From Lasioglossum baleicum (lineage: Eukaryota; Arthropoda; Insecta; Hymenoptera; Halictidae): a stretch of DNA of 64,000 bases. The stretch is from the NCBI RefSeq assembly GCF_051020765.1, contig NC_134933.1, positions 10,637,461 through 10,701,460 of the forward strand. The letters run 5' to 3'. The notes below the pieces were generated by a model that was not told the DNA's origin, did no database searches, and was given only the letters and a program-made list of their open reading frames with translations. The translations under genes were made by a program, and so were the position numbers. This document shows positions 11,511 to 23,000 of the stretch, piece after piece. Numbering within the stretch: the first letter of the stretch is position 1; each line of letters opens with the position of its first letter.

Positions 11511-12417
11511 ATAGCCGGTAAATCGATCAGCGACGGGCACGTGCATTCGTCATATTTCTCTTGTCAACGTAACAACGAGGAGAACGCGTGACAAAGAACG
11601 TCACTTTCTTTGTTATTGAATAAAAATAGAATTTCCATGTAAATTATTCACATATAATAACTGGTGAGTAATACAGTGGAATTCTTGCCGACGAGTAAAA
11701 AAAGAATATATGTTATCTCGCGGGAAGAAGGTACGCAGTAACGAAGTTCATTCTAGTTTTCTCATATTGCTAAAGTCTGAATCACTGTACCATGACTCCT
11801 GTGGCCGGTTCTCACGCTTTTCTCCGTCTGTGATCTCGCGCAGCGTTGCATATTCATTAAATTACATCCACGGCAGACCACCTGACCTAACGCATAGTTG
11901 TCGGAGGTACCGTATTTTTATGAGGATAGATCACGCTAGAAATTCTGTGCAGTTTGCGGAAACGATATAGCGCGGTCGTAAAGTAGACCACGGACAACCG
12001 TGTCCTATAGACGCCGCTGGACTCAGGGCTGTACACATTAGTCCCTCCCTGAGACTCGTAAAGACGGTATGCTCGTTACTGGAAATATTACAAATCTCAA
12101 GTAAACCCTATGCGGAAGAGGATTTGTTCAAATACCAAAAATAGCTTTTCTGGAACAACTATTGTAGATTTTGTAAAAACGTTTTAACACTAGCCTAGTA
12201 GCACAAAATATACATACAATATTCATTCTATATTACGAAACAAATATTGTTTTTTTCAAATGTACAGGAAATATTTATTTTATGTTACGAGAAAAATATT
12301 TTTTTCTCAATGCAAAATGAATCTTTATTTAATATTAGAAACAGAATATTATTTCCCTAATTTTCAAGAAATATTCTATGTTTACGTACATCCTCTTCTT
12401 AAACAGCACACAAGTTT

Positions 12418-12483
12418 TGTCTTTCGTGCACTGCACTTTTACCCTTGCGGTAATAAAAAAGCAAACTGTGATGGAAATGCATA
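12418..12483. repeat. Copy of a dispersed repeat shared with 34965-35025 (opposite orientation)
   Basis: The segment CGTGCACTGCACTTTTACCC followed by TTGCGGTAATAAAAAAGCAAA recurs inverted at about 34965-35025. When read in one frame both give FRALHFYPCGNKK, but I regard this as repeat homology, not a gene. Confidence 0.6.
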
Positions 12484-12838
12484 CTTTGATTGAGTGCGAG
12501 ATGATGCTTGTGTGTGCGTATTATTAAATTAAAATATTACATTGGAATGTTAACGTGCCTAGATTTCAAGTGTCATTTGAACGCTCACTTGTAGGCGGCA
12601 GTGTTCACCTTGGGAAACTACGATTTCATTTTTCGCAGTTCGATTACAGAGTTCATGAAATCTTTAGTATCTGTCGCTATTGTTAGTCGTCAATTAGTTC
12701 TACAAATAGCATCCGCTCCTCTACAGTTCACCTATAGCTTTTCCTACGGGTGGAAAGAGTGCAAACACTAATTTTTTCAAATGGAATACCAATTCTTCAA
12801 TCGCATTGTTTTTGTAAACGTAAAAGTAGGACACTTCT

Positions 12839-12918
12839 AAGGGAGACAGCGGTGAAAGATCTAGAATCTAGATTGATCTTTTATCTTTCAACCCTGGAGA
12901 GGAGAACACTCCCTTAAT
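12839..12918. mobile_element. Reduced copy of TTAA-type family C
   Basis: A ~80-bp palindromic piece with CTAAGGGAG at the left and CTCCCTTAA at the right, containing CTAGATTGATCTTTTATCT, which is a hallmark of the larger family C elements at 32412, 39322 and 63157. Confidence 0.5.
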
Positions 12919-13140
12919 TAAGTAGTCAAAATGCTGACAATTTATTTCCGAACATTAGACAATAATCCCAAAAGAAATGATAACACTATCCGAGGTTACT
13001 TGTTGATGAACGAATAAAAATTGCTGTTGTACTAAAAAATTCATGAAAATCCCTCGATTATTTACACATAAATTATACGATAGCCGCTGGTGAAGTGTTG
13101 AAATTGACAAACACGAAAAACAGTTGCAGTTGCAACAGCG

Positions 13141-13562
13141 AAATGAAAAGTGTCGATGCCGGGTGGAGAGGGAGTCGTCCAGAGCCCCTCGATCGTGTAG
13201 TTATCGAACACTCGGGTTTCTAATCGAGGGACGACGTGTTTCGCTCCGAGTCTGAGGCTAGTAGGGCGAGAGGAGTTATTTGGTCGACCGTTGTACCGTA
13301 TTTCACGGAAGAAAAGTGATTGTAGCCGTGGTGTCGGGGCATTCGAACGGGTCGCGCTCAGCCTCTCAGATCCCGCCGTCTCGTTTTTTCGGCGTTTCTG
13401 AACTCTGACTCATTAGAGCACCGTTTTTCAGTAAACGACCGGTTCTACCGGTGCTTGGTCTCGGCGTGCCCGGCGATCGGACGCACTTCGAACCGACGTC
13501 TCCCATCGCCAGTTGGCCGTGTCGAGCTCCATCTCAGGCTCCAACCTGGCCGATAACGAAGG
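13141..13562 (+). promoter_or_regulatory. Presumed promoter and 5' leader of the nuf long transcript
   Basis: GC content rises sharply here compared with the flanking AT-rich DNA and stays high through the first coding exon. An in-frame TAA at 13554-13556, just before the ATG at 13563, shows that coding does not extend upstream. No TATA box is obvious. Confidence 0.5.
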
Positions 13563-14029
13563 ATGGTAAGCTCCTGTACGAGTGGCGTAGATCTCTCGTC
13601 CGCTAACAACAGCGTGGTTACATCGCGTGTCGTCGTGTCCGACAGTGACGTAGCTCGTGATGGTGACGCCACCTTGCCGAGTGACCGGCAGTCGTACAGC
13701 GCGGAAGACGAGGGTGGAACTCGCGTGAACGGTGCTACCACCGGCGCGATCGAATGGAACGAAAGCGGTCCGCCCTCGCTTTCTATGTCGGTCGATCTGC
13801 ATAATTTGGTGAACCCGAGCAACCTGCAAGACTCCGGTCACTATTCGGCCAGCCCCGAGCACGTCGATGCATCCGCGGCCGGATGCAACGCGACCAACCT
13901 CGCCAGGACACACGACGAAGAGGAAAGCTACGAAGCCTTCGGCTCCGTCGAGGGGGATGCCGACGACGGGGTAGACTCGCCGGGTGGTAGCAGCTCTGCA
14001 CCCTCGCCCACCGGCACCAATTCTCTACG
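13563..14029 (+). CDS. nuf: nuf coding exon 1 (long isoform)
   Basis: Starts at the ATG after an in-frame stop and ends CTACG|GTAAGT in phase 2. It encodes a low-complexity acidic, Ser/Thr-rich region of about 155 residues with GC-rich codons. Confidence 0.85.
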
Positions 14030-17000
14030 GTAAGTTCGTTGCCGTTTCTATACTCGCGACGGCACGTTGCCACCTGTGCAACGATCGATTCTTTCCTCAA
14101 CTCTGTCGATACGTTCAACCCTTAACCCCGCTGCACTGGCGATCTTTAAATAGTTCCTCGCGTGGGAACGGTCACGCATCCCCTTCCAAACTTGGCGCTC
14201 TGACCTGTACTATTGTAACAGGTAGCTTTGTTTCAGCTTTGCTTGTAGCGTTCACCAGGCTGGCTCTTATTCACTCTTATCAAACATTTTTTGTCAAAAT
14301 TTCTTTTACCGCACCTCCCAGTATTGTTCCGGATAATTGAAAAAATCTGTGCGAAGTTTGAGCTCGATCGGATAACGGGAAAACGTGTGCCCCAAAACAA
14401 AAGTAAAATCTTCTTTTGTCGAGTATCTTCTACCTAAACTATTTGTAAGACAAATGTATATTTTGTAGAACAAACGGTTCTCGGTAAAATTGAGAAAAGC
14501 GTCGCACCAAAGTCCAAAACTTTTTCTAATATTTAAAAATTGAAATGTGGTTTCATTATCTTTACCTTAATCTTTGGATTTTGAGAAGCTAAATTAGATC
14601 CTCCTGAATAACGTTCCGAGTCCGCCTTGAGTTGTAGATCGGAGATCGTAGATCCTCTCCGCGCCCATGTCGTGAAGGTATGCTCCAAGTGGATCGCGAT
14701 CGTTACCGCGCGCGGATCTTTCTCACGCGAAGATCAAGCGTTTATTAACATATATTATGTTTATAAAATTTCCAAAATTCGTTTATACTATTCTATTCCT
14801 GTGAAGACTTTTAACTTTGAATCTGCCAACAAGAAACTAATTTGTTTTCTCTATATTGTATTTTGTACGTACGTCAAAGTTGAATCCGAGATTCTCTCAC
14901 ATTATATATTAATATCATTCGGGCCAGAGATCATTTCCCACGATTATATTAAGGATTAGTCTGATAGAAGACGTAGAGAAACTTTCCCTCGGAAAGAGAA
15001 AATATGATCTAATATCTTACAAAGACACCGTGCTCGCCGTTTCATTCTTTCAATCGTTTGGAAAAACTCTGGTTTCTTTAGAATTGGTTAATCTTCGTTC
15101 CGTCCGTTTGCAATATTGTTTCATATTTTTAAATAATGTTTCACTAACTAAGTAATACACCTGTTAGTCGACAATTTCACACACTATTTCCTGATAAAAT
15201 GGAGACGTCGAACAACCATCGCAAACGAGTTTAAATCTAACACTTCTTCTTCTATTCTGTATTTAGACAGCGGATCTTTATGCAAAATAAAAATTTTCTA
15301 TCTGAATTGCAACATACTGGGGAATGAAGTAGATATTTATTTTCTGTCTAAAGTTTAAACATGTTAGGTTACAAATATTGTAACAGTATTTCAAATTACA
15401 TCTATTCCCCTGTCTATTTATTATGTATGAATTATGTATGAATTTTCGACTGATTTCGTGTTATACAGAAACCCTAGAAGTCCGAATTCAACCATAGGAA
15501 GGCATTCCTGGTTGAGAACGTCACTTAGGCGGACACCACCCTGGTAAGTTACCGTTTTTTATATATAACATAACACAGTTAAAAATATTAATTATATCGA
15601 TATTCAAACTTCGCGTTGAGCTATTCTTGTTCCTTTCAAACTCATTTCGTCAGAACTCCGAAACCTAGAGAACAATGATCAGACTGTCGTGCGAAAAAAA
15701 ATTGTTCCCGTGGAACCGCTCGATATAGATTATGGCCACCATGTTGCTTTAGTAGACCGAAACAGATAAAGAACCTGTTCAATTTGCGAAGAAAGGTATC
15801 TACTGTTATCTACAAGAAACTCGCTACATTTCCTCTTGCTGTAGGAGATGTTTTCACAGGTATCTATGCAATGTAGACGGAAGTTGTTAGAGCCGAGTGT
15901 ACATACGTAGAATATGTTAGGCAGTGCATACTTTGCAGTACTCTGCAGTCTGGTATCGGCGATTATGTCATGTGAATTGAACTGATATGATAAGATTTAC
16001 TGAAAATTCGTATTCAATATGTGCATATTTTCTAATTTGATCTGCACTGCACAGATGTCAAGGTGGAATGATCAGTAGACAGCGGATTTGATGCGTTTAT
16101 GACAAATCTGAATATGTACGTGTAATTTAAGACAGTAAAAATATTAGAGGAATTTAAAAATACTATTCTATTATCTTCAACCTATTAAACATATTAAGAT
16201 AGCAAATACATTTCTATCGCACTTCAGTTTGTGTTGCAATTTGGGAAATAAATTATTATTTTGCGTAAAGATCCGCTGTATAGTTACTGTTATGACTGAA
16301 TGTTAAGACAACATAGCAATATTCTTAGATTTTGTGCATTTATAACAAAAATGTGTAGGTGTAATTTAGAATTGCAAATTATTTTCAATTTACTAAACAT
16401 ATTAAGAGAAAAAATAAATCTCTTCACTCTTCACACTTTATATTGCATAAAGATCCGCTGTCTAATGATTAGATAAAAATTGATAAAATCTTTTCTGGAT
16501 AAATATTCGCCTGAGCGACGAAATTGATGCAATGGTTCTCTGTGGAAACATCTCCGCAGTTTCAACAATTGTAACACTCGTGTAAAAATATAGTCGACGC
16601 TGACATTTATTGCCAGAGGTATAGACGGCACATCGCGTTGGTAGCGATTGACCTACTCGCGGCATAACACGTTTAATAAGAGTGTATTGAACCAGTCCTA
16701 AATACATTTCGCTTCGGATAGAAGTCAAAAATAATAATGTCGGATAGTGAACAATTTACAGGACATTATTATTTTTATTTTAGAACTAACATTGTTGCAT
16801 TGTTATTGTTATCGAACAAATTACTCGCAGATCAGTGTCCCAAGTATAAATACACATTGCTCATGTTAAGAAAGTCGAGCACAGTTCTCATTTACATTTT
16901 CGAATCTTCAACTGAAGGTTGAATGGTCGATGACTCAAACGGAGACCTTTCGAGTTGCTACTAGTTATTCCGATGGCTAATTTTAAACTCTGCCGAGGTC

Positions 17001-20000
17001 GCGATTCGAAAAAAGCCTTATCAGACATTTTCTCTGATGTGTATAAAACATTCTGTTATTTAATATTCGTGTGACCAACTTTTCCAAGAAATCATTTATC
17101 GGATACCCATGGTCAATTTTTGCTGAGTTGTGTTGCCTCATAATTCTTGAAACTTTTCTTACAAGCAGAGTTGCATTGAATTGCAATTAAATTACCTCGT
17201 GAATTGTAATTCATTCAATTAAGTTGCAATGTAATTTGTAACTCTGGTCTCTTATTCAATTAAATTACAATGTGATTCGATTTTACGATTGAAATACAAT
17301 TACAAGGTACAGTGTAATTATGAATTTACATATAAGAAGAATAAGAGGTGGAAAAAGGAAAAGATTAGTATCACTGATGAACATGGTATTATTCATAAAT
17401 TCATATTGTGTGGTCAAAAATAGGCTTGCTTATTACGTTCTCTTCAGAAAAGAAATATAAATTGTAGAAGGACATAGGACAAATTTACTACAGAAAAAAA
17501 CTGATGACAATTGCCAGCAAGTTTTAAATTAATTTTAATAAGCACTCTTTGTTCAAACATCTTGCCACTGAGAAACATCCTCATTAACATAAACATAGAA
17601 TTGAGTAATTTATTACATTGTACAACTACATTGTATTTCGATCGCACTTATTATTCGCGTAATTAGCAATTGAATGAAGTGAAAGGTTCGAATTATGCAA
17701 TGACGAACGAATAATTACAATGTATTTAAATTGGCACAGCTCTGTTTACAAATCATAGTCATGTGCAGTTTTTCGAACGTACATAACGTGTTATGCGTAG
17801 GATACCTGTATTCTAAAATTGATCAGTGCTTGCGGAAGGCTGTCCTTGCCAGAGGTGGCGTCGCCTTGTTCTTCGAGTTGCTCATCTTTCACAGTTACTA
17901 ACGGCCGCTTCTTGGCTCCACTTCCGCTTGTAAAACGAATTTTGACCGCCAGTTATTTTCTTCGGCCATTCGTATCGGTTATAGAAACCTAAATTTGGTT
18001 CGACGTCAGTTGCGACATTTACGCCTTTGGCAGATGTCGCGCAACATGTGCCTCGATGCAATGGCTCTCATTCGTTACGTAAATGCATAATTTCCAACAA
18101 ATTGCTAAGGAATTAATTTAGAAGTACGTACTAGAAATTTTGTGAATAGTAACCGTGCCGTGCTATGATACAGAGAAGCGGCACAAGCAGCAAAATCGAA
18201 ATACAATTCGAATCATTCCATAATTAAAAATCTGTACGCAAGATCACGCAAGAGGAGAATACATTTAAAATAATTTTTGATTATCTGAATAAACGATTCA
18301 CGCTTTTGAAAGACCACAGAAAAATGTTCAGCTTTTATATAAAATTTTAAAATTCAAGGATATTGATGATAAAACGCTAGAAAATTATTGCACCAGTCTG
18401 AGAATCGGATATAAGTGGAAATGGTCTTCAAGAAGAATTATCCCGAATGAACAATACCATTTCAATTCACATTACAATTCTTATTTCTTCTTTATATAAA
18501 TTGCTGTTTGTGGTAAGAAAGTTGAATTAACGAGTAGAAGTATTTAATACATCCGTACAAAACAGCGATTAAAGTAGCCAATTTGCATTCAAGTATCACT
18601 GATTGAGAACCGCTGCCCTAATGTATACAATCAGTCATATACAATATTAGGTCACCTGTTATGCTCATAGAAAGTGTAGTATTCGATGTACCTACAGAGT
18701 GAGTCACAGAAACTGTTGCAGGTGGAATTGCATAAATATGTTATCTATATTTCGGTGTGACATTAAACAAAAACGTTATATACATTTTGGTTCGACATTG
18801 AACGAAAACATTAGGAACATTCTTGTTTGATATCGAAGAAAAATTCATTTACAAATAAACTTAATGGTGGCACCATTCTTTCTACAAGATTATTTCAATT
18901 ATATTCAACTTATTAAATTTTATTATTCAATAAGTCTTTTGGATTTTTATGGTCGTGTTATTCTGTTTTCAGTTCCGGAAGGAAGCGACTTAGTACTAAT
19001 GCATTAGCAAGGTAAGAATGAATCATCACTTGTCCGTCATAAATAGGAACAGTACTCGTATCGTATAAGACGTTGCGTAAGTTGGTTCTCCTAAAAAAAA
19101 CATTTGTAGTATCGCCGTAAAACCACTTGTAATTGACAATGAGTAATTTCTACGCGAAGTGTTCTTCCATATCGCAAGTACACTTAAAATGATTAAAAGT
19201 GCGATAACGTGTCTGTTGAAAGTAGAATTTTATTACCAATGTTACAGTGTCTTTAATATTGCATTATCAATGTTAAAGTGTCTTCAATATTGTTATCCTT
19301 GCTAGATTAAAAACAAATAATTCTACTAAAATTTTTCTTGACAATACTCCAATTATCATTGGTTTAAGTGCAATCAAATTATTATTAGCATCACAGTGTG
19401 AAAAACATATTCATTTCAACGGAACAGTGTTGCCAAGTCTATATTTGCAATTTGCGAACGTGAATATTTTCTGAAGAATAAAAAATATTCGGTGTAGGTG
19501 GAATTTCGTTGAAAAATTAATTGTTTTACTCTGAAAGTTTACATTGTGAACGAAACAGTAATATTATTTGATAAGGATGATCCTGTTCGGGAGGCTGGGA
19601 GGCGAATTTTCTAAAAATTCTCCCTCGACACGCAGACCGGCATATTGACGTCACGGGTTAACAATAGCCGCCATGTAACTCTCACCGACGAAGAATTCGT
19701 AATTCGCAGAAAGGGACTTCTCTCGGGGTGTCCTTATTCGACCGGTAATTTTCAAGTCGATCCTTTCGCGAAACGCGAAGCGACCGCAGACTTTCTAAAG
19801 CGTGGGCATCGGCTGCCTGCACACGCACTTCCACATCCCATTTCCTTTTATGCTTTTACGAGTATCCGAGGATATACAGGCTGATTGAGAAATACGCGGT
19901 AAATATTTCCCCTAACAGCATCCACTATCGCAACAAATTCCTGTTACTTTTCTACAACAATTTTCTTAGCTCTGCGCGGACGAATGCTGTTCCTTTGGCA

Positions 20001-23000
20001 ATCAACAAATTCTCATTCTCAAATAATATCAGTTATTCAGTACATCATTTCTTTTTACTAGGCACGATAAAAGTGTTGACAAGTCATTTTTACCGGGGAC
20101 CGTAACTATTATAATAGAAATGAAAAATGTTACTAGATAAAGATAATGTTAATCGAGAGAGAGAGAGATAATGATCATTAGACAGCGGATCCTTATGGAA
20201 AATAAACATTTTCTACCCTAATTGCAACAAACTAGGAGTGAAATGAAAATGAATTTTTTTAAATATGTTTAACAGACTGAAACTAATACGGCAGTATTTT
20301 TTAAATCTTTTAATGTTTTTACTGTTTTAAATTGCATCTATTCATTTTTGTCATAAATGCATAAAATCCGCTATCCATTTATAAGCAAATAAAGAACAGT
20401 AAATCAATTTATAATCGTCCAAGAGAGAAAGTAGAAGTCTCAAATTACATCTATATGTATACTAATTTTTGTCATAAATGCATCAAATCCGCTGTCTAGT
20501 TATCACTTTAAGAATCAAAATAAAATAAATTAATCACCAGACAGCGGATCTTTTGCGAAATAAAAATCTACTTGGATTGCAACAAACTGGGATGAAATAG
20601 AAATTGTTTATTGGGCTGAAAATTATGTAACACTATTTTGAAATTGTTCGAATGTTTTTACTGTATCAAACGGTACCATTTTTGTCATGAATGCATAAAA
20701 ACCGCTGTCTAATGATCATCAACAGTGAAAAATATTTTTCGGTCACGTTGCAATCGTTATGTCCAATTAGAACGTTTAAAAACGCTTGTTTATTGTTATT
20801 ACAGCCAGCTGTATCGAAGTGGCAGCTTCAACAGCTCAGGCAGAGGCTCCAACTGTGATCCCGCGGACGATATGTACAGCGATGTCTCCCTGGAGGAAGA
20901 TGTTATTGATCTCAATCATAGAGTAAGTTCGTTTTTTCTATCTATTCTTATCTATAAACGATAAGATTTATTATCTTAAATGCTAAAAAAAAAATTTCAA
21001 TTTCGATGAAAAACACTAACGTAATTTAATCATTTCTCTTGGTATTGTTACTTGAAAGCGGATTTCACAGCTTCTTTCTTATACGTACACAGCCAGCGGA
21101 TCTTTATGCAAAATAAAATTTTTTTACCTGATTTCGATAGTAATAATATAACAATATTTTTTCGGTTTTTTGTCAGTAAAAAATTTTACGACTTTAGTTG
21201 AAATGAAATTTGCACCGCATAAAGAATGCTGAAAAAAGCAAAGTTAAAATTGCTCCAACTATAAAGGGTTACGTAATTACAATTTGAAGCAAGACATAAA
21301 ATTACGATTAATTGCAACAAACTGGGCTGAAATAAGAATTTAATCTTTTTCTTAATACGCTTAATAGATTGGGAATAATATTGGGTTGGCAAATAAGCTC
21401 GTTCGGTTTTTTACATTGGAATAAATCACAAAAACCGGACGAACTTATTTGCCAAACCTAATATAACATTAGCTTTAAATTCTTCTAATGTTTTCATCGT
21501 TTTAAATCACACCTATTCATTTTTGTCATAAACGCATCAAATCCGCTGTCTACTTATGTAACAGAGAAAAAATGAAATTTGAAATGTAAAAATTGCCAGA
21601 ACACGAAACGTCCAAATTTTTTTCTTACCGATTCGTTACAAGCATAATTGTGCGACGACGAAAATACCTACTGCTGTCTTCTGGCTACGTGATCCGACTC
21701 TCTAACGGCGAGGTTTTTACTTTTGAAAGTACCCTTGACGGTTCCTGTATTCTTTTCACGGGACACGTTTCAGCTCAGTTATTTATGGGCACGGAAATAC
21801 GGAATTCCAATTAACAATAGGAAGCCTGGGAGCTTCTTCCTGCTTCTCCGAGAGGTTTGGCGTATCGTAAACCTTCGAATACACAGGACATTAGAATTAC
21901 AAAGTAGCAACCCTAGTCCCAGAAAATTATACGGCCGAAGAAATACGATGCAGTCGTAAAAGCGGTTGGGGGTGCAGTCTGTGGTGCACTCGAATGCGAA
22001 AGATGACTCTCTTGGGACCACTCTAAACCCATCGAAAAGAAGTTAGAAATTAAAGTCGAATGGCTTCAAGAACCACCGAGTTCCTTTTTCTCGAATCGTA
22101 TATTTTCAATGGTTCGTGTAGTGTGTAATTTCGTACAAGTGCTGAACCTTTTACGACTGAAAAAGCATTACTTCTGAAGATAGTTTAGCGGAACTGAGGA
22201 GCATCACGCGATGTTCAAATTAAAATATCTCCGCAATTAAAGGCCTTTAGTCTTAAGTGGCTCGGCTGGTCTTTTTTGGAGATAATTGCAGGCTGCTTCG
22301 ATCAAGACGTACCAAAATACGTAATTTAATTTTACAAGAACACGGGTAATATCACGACCAGTTAACGAATTAATTAAGTTTCATTCGACACGCTGATTGA
22401 GACTGAATCCTCCGGAACTGTGGGCCGTGAAAATAAGATAATTCAGTTTTTAAGATGATATACACAATCAACAAACAGTGAGTCTTACGTGAACATCATT
22501 CGTTATGGTTCACCCAGTATACCGATCTCTCGAACAGAAGTTCCCTGAACACTGTTCGAGTCAAGATCTCTCTTAACCTAACATTGGAAACAGTTGTGCA
22601 TCAAAATTATCGTTTCGTAGACAAGGGTGGGTTTCTTTCACTAGAGGGACTTTGGCAGCGGTGTCAAATGGAAGAAAACGTGATTTCTAGATCGTAGATG
22701 TGTGCTTCGAACACGCCGCACTGTCGACCTCCACCGCGTCCGGGATCCTCTGCCGAAGATCATCACGTGGAAAACGGCAGGTTCCATCAGCAGCACCCTG
22801 CTCATCAACCCCCATACATATATTACCCGCCACCGGTACCCTACCCGCCATTGAATCCTTATGGTCCCTATGGGGCCTATCATTCGGGAGGATACTATTC
22901 GCATCCTTATTGCACCGAACCAACGCAAGAACCGAAAAGCTCGGACACATCCTTGATCGGCGTTATCCTTTTCGTTCTCCTGATACTGTGCGTTATTAGC

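Larger units (their letters stand above)
6537..13140. other. Gene-poor intergenic region rich in miniature elements
   Basis: About 6.6 kb with no reading frame I can support. The 3' UTR of the MADF-BESS gene probably occupies the first few hundred bases; an AATAAA at 7191 is a possible end. The rest holds duplications at 8400-8900 and 10765-11095 and element copies at 7401, 9170, 9907, 11215 and 12839. A GC-richer, stop-poor stretch at 7770-8360 gives several overlapping open frames but none resembles a known protein. Confidence 0.55.
14030..20804 (+). other. nuf introns 1-3
   Basis: Introns of 1.4, 3.4 and 1.8 kb. Besides the element copies listed separately, 19600-19880 is a GC-richer block with a 79-codon open frame that has no recognisable domain. 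I see no nested gene. Confidence 0.6.

Noticed and set aside
13428..14118. Long minus-strand open frames over nuf exon 1
   Set aside because: They are mirror readings of a GC-rich coding exon on the + strand; the + frame has a defined start, a donor and phase continuity.
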